DNA from: Lachnospiraceae bacterium
GTDB lineage: Bacteria > Bacillota > Clostridia > Lachnospirales > Lachnospiraceae
NCBI GenBank assembly: GCA_009774145.1
Contig: VSND01000015.1
Coordinates: 8,683-72,682, forward strand
Length of the DNA: 64,000 nt
Direction of reading: 5' to 3'
The number at the start of each line of letters is the position of its first letter. Position 1 is the first letter of the stretch. The position numbers and the translations under genes are program-made. The notes beneath the pieces are model-generated. The model was not told the DNA's origin. It searched no databases and saw nothing but the letters and a program-made list of their open reading frames with translations. Shown in pieces: positions 24,333 through 32,846 of this stretch.

Positions 24333-24368
24333 CTGCCTGTGCCTTCCCTGTACAGGCAGTTCTTTTTT
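24333..24368 (+). terminator. Terminator of the TetR/MFS operon
   Basis: CTGCCTGT (24333-24340) pairs with ACAGGCAG (24352-24359), followed by a T-rich run. Confidence 0.8.
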
Positions 24369-24402
24369 GCTGTTTCTTTCCCTGGAACTTTCCCCATTTT
24401 TA

Positions 24403-24432
24403 TTGACTTTTTCAGCAGTCTCCACATATAAT
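24403..24432 (+). promoter_or_regulatory. Promoter of the ATPase/STAS/PIN operon
   Basis: TTGACT (24403-24408), 18-base spacer, TATAAT (24427-24432). The leader to the ATG at 24530 is about 90 bases. Confidence 0.65.
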
Positions 24433-24529
24433 ATAGGTGATCACTGCTTCCCCACCTCTCATGGATGTGTCCAACCGGGAGCCTGTTTATTCTGCATATT
24501 GCTGTATTGTTCGTACAGAGTTTTATCAC

Positions 24530-25423
24530 ATGGAAAAAAATATTGTCATATCAGCCACCCAGTTAAAAAATACAAAGACTTCATATCAATGTCTATGTAA
24601 GCTATGTTATGATTTTTCTGTTCTGAATGATGTGAAAGTGAATGTGAATTTTGTAGATGTGACTTTTATTGCCGGAAATTTCTTCTCCATTATCGGCTGT
24701 ATTTTCAGCACTTTTTCGGTCAATAATAATTTAAAGATTTATATAAAAAATCTTCGCCCGGAAATTGCTCAGGTTATGGTCAAAAATGGATTCAGCAGAT
24801 ACTTCCGCAATATAAAATCAAAAGAGCAACCGGATGACTCGGTAATCCCTTACCAGATTTTTAACAATCATGAAATTGATCTTTTTAAAGAACACATAAC
24901 CATCCACCTGCTTCAACATCATGGTATGCCTCAAATGTCTGTACCTTTAAAAAACCGCATTACAGATAACTTACTGGAAATATTCGGAAATGTTCGCGAC
25001 CATTCTGTTCATTCGCTGGTTTACTCCTGCGGACAATATTTTCACCGTAATAAAATGCTGAGATTTTCCATTGTTGATATTGGTACAACGATTCGCAAAA
25101 ATGTAGAAGATTTTTTTCACGAATTTGGAAAAACTTTCTCCGGAAACGCTTTACAGTGGGCTATGGTAAGAGGACACAGCACTCGCCGCACACCTGAACC
25201 AGGAGGACTGGGGTTCAGTCTGATCCTCGAATTTATAAAATTAAATCAGGGCATGTTTTCTTTAATTTCCGGTTCTGAAGGATTTGAATATAAACTCGGA
25301 AAAGAAACTTACTTCGATCTTCCCTTTCCTTTTTCCGGCACGATCGTTACCATGTCATTTTATCTGGGAGATCATTCCTCGTACCGTTTAAAATCCGAAA
25401 TGCGGAGAAAATTAGTATTTTAG
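24530..25423 (+). CDS. STAS-like + GHKL ATPase protein
   Basis: 297 residues; ATG at 24530 (no strong binding site is visible, so the start is not certain). The first ~110 residues have an alpha/beta pattern like STAS domains (DVKVNVNFVDVTFIAGNFFS, NNNLKIYIKNLRPEIAQVMV). The second half is a GHKL/HATPase domain: N-box NLLEIFGNVRDHSVHS, G1 SIVDIGTTIRKNV, G2 GGLGFSLILEFIKLNQG and a final GTIVTMSF strand. No transmitter histidine or membrane segment. This layout recalls anti-sigma kinases of the SpoIIAB/RsbW type. It heads an A/T-rich three-gene operon; function not known. Confidence 0.75.
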   Translation: MEKNIVISATQLKNTKTSYQCLCKLCYDFSVLNDVKVNVNFVDVTFIAGNFFSIIGCIFSTFSVNNNLKIYIKNLRPEIAQVMVKNGFSRYFRNIKSKEQPDDSVIPYQIFNNHEIDLFKEHITIHLLQHHGMPQMSVPLKNRITDNLLEIFGNVRDHSVHSLVYSCGQYFHRNKMLRFSIVDIGTTIRKNVEDFFHEFGKTFSGNALQWAMVRGHSTRRTPEPGGLGFSLILEFIKLNQGMFSLISGSEGFEYKLGKETYFDLPFPFSGTIVTMSFYLGDHSSYRLKSEMRRKLVF

Positions 25424-25432
25424 GAGGGCATT

Positions 25433-25777
25433 ATGGAACAAGTATTACATGTATCAGAGAATCTGGGAACGACTACAGCTCTCACAAGAGAACAGGGCCA
25501 GATTATCTATGAAAAAATCTGTAGTCTTATCGATGCAGGCCATATGGTATCACTTGATTTCTCAGATATTGAAAGTATCTTATCACCATTTTTAAATGTC
25601 GCTGTCGGAAAATTATATAACAAATATTCCAGTGATACACTGAATAAGAATCTGAATATTACGGGGATTTCGGATGAACAATACAATATATTTGAAATTG
25701 TTATCTCCAATGCGAAAAGCTATTATAAAGATGCTCAGTCCTTTGACAGAGCTGTAACAGACGGGTGCGACCTATGA
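25433..25777 (+). CDS. STAS-like DUF4325 protein
   Basis: 114 residues; AGGAGGGC before the ATG, nine bases after the ATPase gene. The middle reads VSLDFSDIESILSPFLNVAVGKLY, matching the DUF4325 pattern 'v.lDF.gi..i..sFl.ea.g.l'. These resemble anti-sigma-factor antagonists and usually lie beside HATPase proteins. Its stop overlaps the start of the PIN gene (ATGA). It may act as the kinase substrate or adaptor. Confidence 0.78.
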   Translation: MEQVLHVSENLGTTTALTREQGQIIYEKICSLIDAGHMVSLDFSDIESILSPFLNVAVGKLYNKYSSDTLNKNLNITGISDEQYNIFEIVISNAKSYYKDAQSFDRAVTDGCDL

Positions 25778-26331
25778 TGAAACGCAGAATCAGGCATCTG
25801 TCTGAACATACACCGCAAAAATGCGATTTCTTCTTATTGGATACCAATATTTTAATCAAACTGTTTTTTCCCGTCGGATTTGATAACAGGAATAAGCCTT
25901 ATGAAGATTATTATAAAAAACTTCTTTCATCAAAATGCACCCTGGTTTTGACTTCCGTTCAGGTGTCGGAATTTATCAATCGCTGCATACGCATACAACA
26001 TAATCTTTATATTACAGAACATCCTGACGCCTGCGATTTTAAAAAAGATTACAGAATTACAGAAAACTATGCAATAAGTATGAAAGCCATTTTGGAAATA
26101 CTTAAATCCAATATATTGACCAGGTTTACAATTATGAATGACGATTTTTCCAGTATAGATCTGAATCAGATAATCAACTATAATTTTTCTTTTGATTTTA
26201 ACGACGCATTTCTGGCCTCTTTTGCAAAATTACATAATTATATGATTCTAACAGACGACAAAGATTTCTCCAGTTATACCTCCGGTCCCGATATTATCAC
26301 AAATAATAAAGCTTTGTTAATGTTTTCATAA
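25774..26331 (+). CDS. PIN-domain protein of the ATPase/STAS operon
   Basis: 185 residues from the ATG overlapping the previous stop. PIN features: CDFFLLDTNILIKLFF with the first Asp, SVQVSEFINRCI with the Glu, FDFNDAFLASFAKLHNYMIL and TDDKDFSSY with the last acidic residues. All catalytic positions are present, so it may be an active RNase. It is longer than VapC toxins. Coupling to a STAS/ATPase pair rather than to a small antitoxin is unusual. The 3' end overlaps the convergent GNAT gene by six bases. Confidence 0.8.
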   Translation: MMKRRIRHLSEHTPQKCDFFLLDTNILIKLFFPVGFDNRNKPYEDYYKKLLSSKCTLVLTSVQVSEFINRCIRIQHNLYITEHPDACDFKKDYRITENYAISMKAILEILKSNILTRFTIMNDDFSSIDLNQIINYNFSFDFNDAFLASFAKLHNYMILTDDKDFSSYTSGPDIITNNKALLMFS

Positions 26332-26877
26332 CATTTTACAAGAAGAAGTAACCTCTCTTCTCACATAAACGCACACCTTCCGGCAGTGTCCTTCTGCGTC
26401 CGTCCTGCCCTCATGCAGCCCTTCCTGCCGAAAGCCGCAGACTTCAAACAGTCTGCGGGACGCCGTATTGTCTTCCAGAATATGCGAGCAGATACAGTTC
26501 AGATGAAGTTCCTGAAAAGCCCAGGAAATCAGCGTCTCTACCGCATCCCGTCCATAGCCTCTGCCCCGGAACATTCTCAAAATCTTGATCTGGATCTGTG
26601 CCGTTTTGTTACCGGTATCTATATCTGAGAGCATGATAATTCCCAGCCCCTCCTCCGGTTTTTCCCGAGCCGCAATGATCCGGCGCAGACCGTCGGAAGG
26701 CACCGGCAGAAGGCAGGAACGGTACGCCGGATGCATACCGGCTGACAGGCTTTGATACCCCTTTGTCACCTTGACGATCTCCGGATCCCGGCTTAAGTTC
26801 AGGAGCATCCCCAGATCCGGTCTCTTTGCTGCCCGGAGGATTACTTTACCGCCTGTAATGCTCATATGTTCTTCCAT
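26326..26877 (-). CDS. GNAT N-acetyltransferase (RimJ/RimL type)
   Basis: 183 residues. The acetyl-CoA site is seen in KILRMFRGRGYGRDAVETLIS (R-x-x-G-x-G/A pattern), followed by LNCICSHILEDNTASRRLFE and VCGFRQEGLHEGRTDAEGHC, typical of RimJ/RimL relatives that acetylate protein N-termini or small amines. Two ATGs four codons apart (26877 and 26865) are both possible. Convergent with the PIN gene with no terminator between. Confidence 0.88.
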   Translation of the reverse strand: MEEHMSITGGKVILRAAKRPDLGMLLNLSRDPEIVKVTKGYQSLSAGMHPAYRSCLLPVPSDGLRRIIAAREKPEEGLGIIMLSDIDTGNKTAQIQIKILRMFRGRGYGRDAVETLISWAFQELHLNCICSHILEDNTASRRLFEVCGFRQEGLHEGRTDAEGHCRKVCVYVRREVTSSCKML

Positions 26878-27162
26878 TTATCCCACTCCCGCATCTGTTA
26901 TCACCGTCTCTGAATACGGATTACAGATAATAACATAGCAGAAAACGACTGCTTTTGCAATCATCCGGTCCTCCCTCCTCCATACCACACCGGATTGCCT
27001 GTCCAAAAGGAGCATCTTCCTGCATCGAAGCGTCCGGAAAGAACCACACAGCAGCGGAAAAACCGCTTCCGTTTTTGATCTCATTATGATATAATTCCAT
27101 TACAAGAGAGACTCCACAGAATCTGCGGATCTCAATATCAATAATTATGGGGAGAATCAACT

Positions 27163-28002
27163 ATGAAACAGAAAATCAGCTTTTTTATGTCCATGATTTT
27201 ATGCTTCTGCATGCTCTGGGGAAGCGGCACATCGGTCAAAGCGGCGCAGACACAGCTTACCAGTCTGACGTTCGATGCGGATTATTATTACAATACCTAT
27301 CCGGATCTGCAGGCTGCCTTTGGTCATGACTACAACCAGTTATACCGTCATTATCTGGACTCCGGTCTGGCGGAAGGACGGTCCGGCAGCGCAGAATTCA
27401 ACTGTCTGGTATACCGGAACAATTACCCCGATCTGCAGGCGTCTTTCGGGGATGATTACCGTGCCTACTGTGTTCATTACGAGACTTATGGAAAAGCGGA
27501 AGGACGAAGCGCGACAGGAGACGGCATGGGGCTGTCAGCTCCGGCAGAAGCTCCCGTCAGCACGCCTCTGGGGAGTTATACAACTGCCTACAGCGCCGGT
27601 TCTTCACGGGCAACCAATATCGCGCTTGCGGTATCCAGAATCAACGGCGTGGTGGTCCAGCCCGGCGAAAGCTTCTCTTTCAGCACTGCCATTCTGCCGA
27701 GAACTTCTGCCAACGGATATGTGGAAGCGCCTACCATTGTGAATAAGAAATACGTTCCCGGAATTGGCGGGGGCATCTGTCAGGTTTCCTCTACGCTGTA
27801 CGCTGCCATGTTAACCGCCGGTCTGCCCGCTACCGAGCGTCATCCTCATTCTCTGCAGGTTGCTTATATTCCGGAAGGAATGGATGCGACGATCTCCGGC
27901 ACTGCACTGGATCTTAGATTCACCAATATCTTTGCAGAGCCCCTTCAGATCCAGGCAGCTGCAGATCAGGGTACGCTGACGATATCCCTGTACAGACTGT
28001 AA
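27163..28002 (+). CDS. Exported VanW-family protein with N-terminal repeats
   Basis: 279 residues; GGGGAG before the ATG. Signal peptide (KISFFMSMILCFCMLWGSGT, cleavage near VKAA). Two ~40-residue repeats follow, each with a YPDLQAxFGxDY core and ending AEGRS. The C-terminal ~130 residues are VanW: NIALAVSRINGVVVQPGESF, VPGIGGGICQVSSTLYAAML and HPHSLQVAYIPEGMDATI. VanW proteins are extracytoplasmic and of unknown activity, often with cell-wall or resistance genes. Single gene with its own terminator. Confidence 0.9.
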   Translation: MKQKISFFMSMILCFCMLWGSGTSVKAAQTQLTSLTFDADYYYNTYPDLQAAFGHDYNQLYRHYLDSGLAEGRSGSAEFNCLVYRNNYPDLQASFGDDYRAYCVHYETYGKAEGRSATGDGMGLSAPAEAPVSTPLGSYTTAYSAGSSRATNIALAVSRINGVVVQPGESFSFSTAILPRTSANGYVEAPTIVNKKYVPGIGGGICQVSSTLYAAMLTAGLPATERHPHSLQVAYIPEGMDATISGTALDLRFTNIFAEPLQIQAAADQGTLTISLYRL

Positions 28003-28049
28003 GCAGCAAAAATCCCGCTGCCAGATAAACAATGGCTGAATAAAAGCAG

Positions 28050-28081
28050 AAGGCGCTGTCACCGGAAAGGGACAGCGCCTT
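28050..28081. terminator. Bidirectional terminator between VanW and NAD-kinase-like genes
   Basis: AAGGCGCTGTC and GACAGCGCCTT pair around a 10-base loop between convergent genes; the minus strand side is followed by a T-rich stretch. Confidence 0.65.
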
Positions 28082-28183
28082 AAGTTTATGCTGCTTCTCC
28101 AGGAAGGGCCCCTGAACGATCATTCAGAAAATTTCCGAATCGACAGAAAACCTCATGTCTGTATCCCCCCTATCATATTCCTG

Positions 28184-29110
28184 TCAGACCGCCAGCACCC
28201 CTCTTTTCGGCGCAATGTCTATCAGAACCTCCGTTCCCGCGTTAAATTCAACGGCATCCTTTTCCATTCCGTCGGAAAAGACCACGCCGTTTTCCGGCAT
28301 CTGGGACAGAATCCGAAAGGAGTCCCGCTCTGCAAGCCTTCCATATACAATATCCGCCCGGGTCCTGCGGCTGGGAAATGGTTCCCGGACCACAAAGGTC
28401 AGCACTCTCTCCTCCCATGACGGACCCCGGTCTGAAAGGCGCATGCCCCCGAAACACTCTGCGATCCCGGAAGCCTGAGCCATGACGGACCGGTACCATC
28501 CGCTGGAGCCAAGACCTGTGGAAATGATGATCCCGCTGGAGGACTGATTTTCCTTCCGCCCATTCCAGGCGATCTCATATCGGGCAGATACATGCGTCCT
28601 CTGGCCCACAAACAGATCGTTGACCGCCAGCATCGTCTGACCGTCCCGGGTCCTGGCCCTGGCCATGGTAATCTCCCGAAAGCTGCCGGAGCCCTTCAGC
28701 GTCCTTTGAAGAACGCGTTCTGAATCGCCTGCCTCGAACGGAAGCAGAACCCCGTCCCATCTGGCAGGTTCGGGATTGATGCCAATCAGCGGCTGACCGT
28801 CCAGATATTTGAGGATATTGGCCACCAGCCCGTCCTGCCCCACAGCAATCACGATATCCTGCGGACCAAAGATCATGTTCGGAAGAAAGTCCCGGTCGAT
28901 CTTCTGAATCCGTGCATATTTTTCCGCTGCCTGCATCACCGAAGACACAGCCTTTCGGTATGCCTCCTCTTCTTTGATATAGTCTGAAAAATCCGCGCCC
29001 AGATGCTCGATATAGAATCTGGCCTGTTCCGCTGTGTTATATTTGCGGATCAGCTCCTCCAGCCTGGTTTTTCTGGTGACCAGAACCGCCTTGTTCATTC
29101 CCCGTTCCAT
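28184..29110 (-). CDS. NAD-kinase-like protein paired with an SPFH protein
   Basis: 308 residues; AAAAGGAGG before the ATG. The fold of NAD/diacylglycerol kinases is suggested by IVIAVGQDGLVANILKYL in place of GGDGT, the following PLIGINPEPARWDGVLLPF, and later NDLFVGQRTHVSARYEI plus SGIIISTGLGSSGWYRSV (the 'NE' and 'sTptGSTaY'-like segments). The first Gly of GGDGT is Val and the Thr is Leu, so ATP-dependent NAD phosphorylation is uncertain. It follows the SPFH gene by 99 bases, and the two form one operon. Confidence 0.7.
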   Translation of the reverse strand: MERGMNKAVLVTRKTRLEELIRKYNTAEQARFYIEHLGADFSDYIKEEEAYRKAVSSVMQAAEKYARIQKIDRDFLPNMIFGPQDIVIAVGQDGLVANILKYLDGQPLIGINPEPARWDGVLLPFEAGDSERVLQRTLKGSGSFREITMARARTRDGQTMLAVNDLFVGQRTHVSARYEIAWNGRKENQSSSGIIISTGLGSSGWYRSVMAQASGIAECFGGMRLSDRGPSWEERVLTFVVREPFPSRRTRADIVYGRLAERDSFRILSQMPENGVVFSDGMEKDAVEFNAGTEVLIDIAPKRGVLAV

Positions 29111-29209
29111 GATGTCCTCCTTTTTGCCGCTTCCGCTATTCCCCCGCTGCCCGTCTCTGCATCTTCCCCGGACAGCCCTTCCTCTGCAAGACGGTTTCCC
29201 GTTCTTTTC

Positions 29210-30226
29210 TTAAGCGTCGGTCAGCGCGCTTAACAGATCCGGCGACACGTTCAGCGTGCCGATTCTGCCGGCCTTATCGCCCATCTCCAGAAACGCCCTT
29301 GCGATCAGTGCGCGGCTGTCCATTCCGCTGATGGCCAGCGCCTTTACAATCTCTTTATCCACACCGGCAAAGGTTTTAAGAAGCGCCTCGGAATCATAGG
29401 CTCTGGCGTCGGATTTTTTCCTTTCGTTCTCCGTCTGCAGATCCACCAGTCTGCAGTTCTCTTCTTCCAGACGGATTTCATCTGCAATCCTGCGCGCATC
29501 CAGTTCCGCCTGCTTCTCCTGCACCAGCCGCTTCATCTCCATCTCCTTTTCCCGCTTTTCCTTCTGCTTTTCCGCCACACGAATCTCGGTATTCAGTTCA
29601 TTTTCCTTCACGTTCCGCTCCTGCTCGATGGCCGCGTTCCTGCGCTTATAGATGGCATCGTCCTGCTGCTTCAGGATCTCCTCCCTGGCTGCCGCCTCCA
29701 GCGCCTTCCTGGTATCGCTGCGCGCCAGAACTCCCAGGATGGACACAGAGACCAGCTCCAGGCCGAAATCCCTCAGCGTCTCATCCTCCTTCATCTCTTC
29801 CCGCAGAGCTCCCGCCAGTTCGTCAGCAGATACAATCGCTTCCCGCACCGTCTTTCCGCTGATGAATTTCGTGATGCACACTTTCACCAGATTCAGCACA
29901 CGTCTGGACATCTTCTGTCCGGCTTCCGTCAGGGCCGCTGCATATTCCTTCTTTCCCTTATAAGAAAAATCCACCATCCTGGACGCCCGCTCATAATCCG
30001 TAATGATATAGGAAATATCCCCCTGCACGCTGACACTCTGAAAATCCGCGGTCATCAGTTCGTCAAATGCAAACCCGGTGTCAAATGCCGTGGCCGGAAT
30101 CACGGTCATGCTCGTATTCATCGTATTGTAAAAAAATGACAGTCCCAGCCCTTTCTGTACAATCTTTCCTTTCCTTACTTTCATTACATATTCTGTCGGC
30201 TCAAATTTTTTGTACGCAATTCCCAT
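29210..30226 (-). CDS. SPFH (band 7/prohibitin-like) domain protein
   Basis: 338 residues; AAAAGGAGG site. The N-terminus is FEPTEYVMKVRKGKIVQKGL, then SVQGDISYIITDYERASRMV, the SPFH core. A long charged coiled coil follows (residues ~185-280, rich in KQKEKREKEMEMKRL-type heptads), ending in a helical tail. There is no clear transmembrane helix, so it is probably a soluble or peripheral ring-forming scaffold. The following NAD-kinase-like protein is likely its client. Promoter at 30276-30304. Confidence 0.85.
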   Translation of the reverse strand: MGIAYKKFEPTEYVMKVRKGKIVQKGLGLSFFYNTMNTSMTVIPATAFDTGFAFDELMTADFQSVSVQGDISYIITDYERASRMVDFSYKGKKEYAAALTEAGQKMSRRVLNLVKVCITKFISGKTVREAIVSADELAGALREEMKEDETLRDFGLELVSVSILGVLARSDTRKALEAAAREEILKQQDDAIYKRRNAAIEQERNVKENELNTEIRVAEKQKEKREKEMEMKRLVQEKQAELDARRIADEIRLEEENCRLVDLQTENERKKSDARAYDSEALLKTFAGVDKEIVKALAISGMDSRALIARAFLEMGDKAGRIGTLNVSPDLLSALTDA

Positions 30227-30245
30227 GATCGTCCTCCTTTTCTGT

Positions 30246-30304
30246 TATTATCTTTTTGATAATTTCATTTCCCCTATGATACTATCAAAATAATAATATG
30301 TCAA
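30246..30304 (-). promoter_or_regulatory. Promoter and leader hairpin of the SPFH operon
   Basis: TTGACA (30299-30304), 17-base spacer and TATCAT (30276-30281) on the minus strand. The leader contains a small perfect hairpin, ATTATC-TTTTT-GATAAT (30246-30262). Confidence 0.65.
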
Positions 30305-30650
30305 GTGATATTTTCGATCCATGAACAGATTTTCGGATCTGTTGAATGATATAACAATCCTTTGCGTTAAAAACCATGACAGGCGAAGCACGATAAATAT
30401 CATATCAACTGTTATCCGCAGCTTTTGGATCGTGCTTATGTGCAGTATTATTATCCTTTCTCTATTCATTAACTTTATGTGGGAAAAGGATGATATACCG
30501 TTGCACAGAACAGACAGATGAGCAGATGAATCTGCCCGTTACCAGAGAATCTGACCCGCAGAGCCGGTCACACGCAGCCGTTCAGAGCATGCGGTGACCG
30601 GCCTCTTTGACCAGTCCGGTTTTCCCGGAGCCCCTTTTTATCAGTCTTTC
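30305..30650. other. Gene-free interval
   Basis: No supported gene. A 66-codon frame (30321-30521, plus) with one hydrophobic segment lacks a ribosome binding site. A stem (GCCGGTCAC 30563-30571 with GTGACCGGC 30594-30602) lies after the MATE stop and may be a weak terminator for it. Confidence 0.45.
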
Positions 30651-31985
30651 CTAATACCCGTACCGCTTTCGCTTCCCGGTAAGGAACAGGAACGTAACTC
30701 CTGCCGCCAGAACCTCCGCCGCCACGATGGACATCCAGATCCCGTCCACAGCCCAGAAAAGCGGGAAGATCAGAACTGCCAGACACTGGAACACCAGCGT
30801 TCTAAGAAAAGAGACCAGGGCAGAAGTAAGCCCGTCACCAAGGGCAGTAAAAAAGGAAGATCCAAAGATCGCAAAACCGGAACACAAAAAGGAACAGGAA
30901 AAGAACCGGAATCCGCGGACCGTCAGTTCCATCAGATCCGGATCATATCCGGCAAACAGATACGACAGGGGTCTGGCCAGAAGCTGTCCGGCGGCAAACA
31001 TCAGAACCGCAGACCCGCCCACCAGCAGATGACTCTTTTTCAAAAGCCCGCCCAGCTCTTTCTGATGTCCTGCTCCATAATGATAACCGATCACCGGCGC
31101 GCTGCCCACAGAATATCCGATAAACACCGCCTGAAAGATCAGGCTTACATACATAAGAACCCCGTAGGCCGCGATTCCGTCTTCCCCGGCGTATCTCATC
31201 AACTGTATATTATAAAGCATGCTGACCAGCGACATGGAGATATTGCTCATCAGCTCAGAGGAACCGTTGGTGCAGGTCCTGACCAGCGCCCTCAGATCCG
31301 GACGGCCGTTTAATCTCACCAGCTGCAGAAGGCTCTGGTTCTTCCGTCCAAAATAGAAAAGCGGTATCACGCCGCCCACAAACTGGCTGAAAGCGGTGGC
31401 TGCCGCCGCGCCTTCCATCCCCCAGTGAAATACCGCTACAAACAGCGCATCCAGAATGATATTGGCGACACCGGCCGCCACGGTCACATACAGTCCCGGC
31501 TTTGGCTTTTCCGCCGTGACAAACAGACACTGAAATTCATACTGCAGCACATAGAACGGAATCGCCGGCAGAACAATCCTTCCATACCGGACGCTGTCTT
31601 CCAGAAGCTGCCCCTCGGCTCCCATAAGAGAAGCAATAGGACGGATCCCCACAAAGCCAAATAAAGCCAGCGCCACGCCGCACACTATGGAAGTATAGAC
31701 AATCAGCGAAAACAGCTCGTTGGCTTTTTCTCTTCTTCCTTCTCCCAGTGTCTTTGCGATCAGCGCGCCTCCTCCTGTACCGAACATAAAACCCGCACAG
31801 CCCAGGATCATCAAAAACGGCATGATAAAATTCACCGCCGCAAAAGGAGTCTTTCCTGCAAAATTGGATACAAAAAAACCGTCCACCACACCATAGACCG
31901 AGGTAAACACCAGCATGACGACGGACGGAAAGGTAAAGCGCAGAAGGCGCCCATACGTAAAATGATCCGATAAGCGGATCTTCAT
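30651..31985 (-). CDS. MATE family efflux transporter
   Basis: 444 residues with 12 membrane segments; MATE motifs PSVVMLVFTSVYGVVDGFFV and, in the second half, TNGSSELMSNISMSLVSMLY and GYSVGSAPVIGYHYGAGHQK. It overlaps the upstream marR by four bases (ATGA), so the two are translationally coupled and share the palindrome-controlled promoter at 32473-32501. Expected to export a compound that releases the MarR repressor. Complete, unlike the fragment at 10021. Confidence 0.93.
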   Translation of the reverse strand: MKIRLSDHFTYGRLLRFTFPSVVMLVFTSVYGVVDGFFVSNFAGKTPFAAVNFIMPFLMILGCAGFMFGTGGGALIAKTLGEGRREKANELFSLIVYTSIVCGVALALFGFVGIRPIASLMGAEGQLLEDSVRYGRIVLPAIPFYVLQYEFQCLFVTAEKPKPGLYVTVAAGVANIILDALFVAVFHWGMEGAAAATAFSQFVGGVIPLFYFGRKNQSLLQLVRLNGRPDLRALVRTCTNGSSELMSNISMSLVSMLYNIQLMRYAGEDGIAAYGVLMYVSLIFQAVFIGYSVGSAPVIGYHYGAGHQKELGGLLKKSHLLVGGSAVLMFAAGQLLARPLSYLFAGYDPDLMELTVRGFRFFSCSFLCSGFAIFGSSFFTALGDGLTSALVSFLRTLVFQCLAVLIFPLFWAVDGIWMSIVAAEVLAAGVTFLFLTGKRKRYGY

Positions 31986-32437
31986 GGCATATCCCCCGCT
32001 TTCATCGTTTTTGCCTTTTCCCCAAGCGCGGTCAGAAAATGTTCCGTCAGCTCCAGATATTTCTCCACATCCGCCTCCGGCCAGGAAGCAAAGATCTCAT
32101 TTTCTGCCTGCATGATCCGTTTCGCCGTCCGCTCTGCCAGCTCTCTTCCCGCTTCCGTCAGACAGACCTTCTTATGTCTGGAACCGGCAGGCTCCAGATA
32201 GATTATCCCCTCTGCCTCCAGTTTCCGGATGGCGGAATTGGCCGTCTGCTTGCTCATGCCGGAATACCGGCAGATATTCTGGAGCAGACAGCCGTCTCCC
32301 TGATCGCAGATCGTATAAAGGATGATCATCGCACTGTCTGACAGACCAAGCTTCAGAGCCATCTCATGGTAGACCGCATCCATCTCGCCCAGTAAATAAT
32401 TAAAACGTTTCATAACTTTAGAATCCGGTTCTCTCAT
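31982..32437 (-). CDS. MarR family regulator of the MATE operon
   Basis: 151 residues; GGAGGTGC before the ATG. Winged-helix core LSDSAMIILYTICDQGDGCL, NICRYSGMSKQTANSAIRKLEA and the wing LEPAGSRHKKVCLTEAGREL; dimer helices at both ends. The promoter carries two copies of a GTACGA..TCGTAC operator, so autorepression with co-regulation of the MATE gene is likely. Confidence 0.92.
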   Translation of the reverse strand: MREPDSKVMKRFNYLLGEMDAVYHEMALKLGLSDSAMIILYTICDQGDGCLLQNICRYSGMSKQTANSAIRKLEAEGIIYLEPAGSRHKKVCLTEAGRELAERTAKRIMQAENEIFASWPEADVEKYLELTEHFLTALGEKAKTMKAGDMP

Positions 32438-32453
32438 CCTGCACCTCCATATA

Positions 32454-32501
32454 GTACGAAATCATACCTCGCATTATAGTACGATTTCGTACCATTGTCA
32501 A
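32454..32501 (-). promoter_or_regulatory. marR-MATE promoter with two operators
   Basis: Consensus TTGACA (32496-32501) and TATAAT (32473-32478) with a 17-base spacer on the minus strand. The palindrome GTACGATTTCGTAC (32479-32492) fills the spacer. A second, one-mismatch copy GTACGAAATCATAC lies at 32454-32467, 25 bases downstream. Confidence 0.85.
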
Positions 32502-32520
32502 CCTTTGTTTTCCAAAAACC

Positions 32521-32808
32521 CGGGAGGAACTGCAGAAAGAACGGATTGCCTCTCTTGTGGATTTATCTTCCGGCATGGCGCAGGCAGTGGCCATCCTGTC
32601 AGCAAAAACCCGGACAGAAGGCGAAGCACGGATCCTGGAAAGCGAGATCCGCATGGATAAAGGGCACTGCGGGGACTCGGAAAGCATTGCCGGAAGAGAA
32701 GAAAAACTGTCAAAACTGCAGCAGCGGGCTGACAGCCTGACCGCAGACATTATGAAACTGGCAGAGGATACTGCGGACAGAATCAGCGAAAGCCATAAAA
32801 CCGCAGAA
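32521..32808 (+). pseudogene. Possible coding remnant, helical
   Basis: An open frame without start signals reads REELQKERIASLVDLSSGMA, AILSAKTRTEGEARILESE, SKLQQRADSLTADIMKLAED: strongly heptad-like and helical, unlike random sequence. No family recognised. It may be the tail of a coiled-coil gene cut off by the marR-MATE insertion. A terminator-like hairpin follows (32809-32846). Confidence 0.3.
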
Positions 32809-32846
32809 AAAGAGCCATCCGATTATTTTCGATCGAATGGCTCTTT
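32809..32846. terminator. Terminator-like hairpin
   Basis: AAAGAGCCAT (32809-32818) pairs with ATGGCTCTTT (32837-32846). It would end transcription of the remnant before it. From here to 33376 I see no gene on either strand. Confidence 0.5.

Noticed and set aside
30321..30521. 66-codon plus-strand frame with one hydrophobic segment
   Set aside because: No ribosome binding site and no homologue pattern; likely chance frame in A/T-rich DNA.
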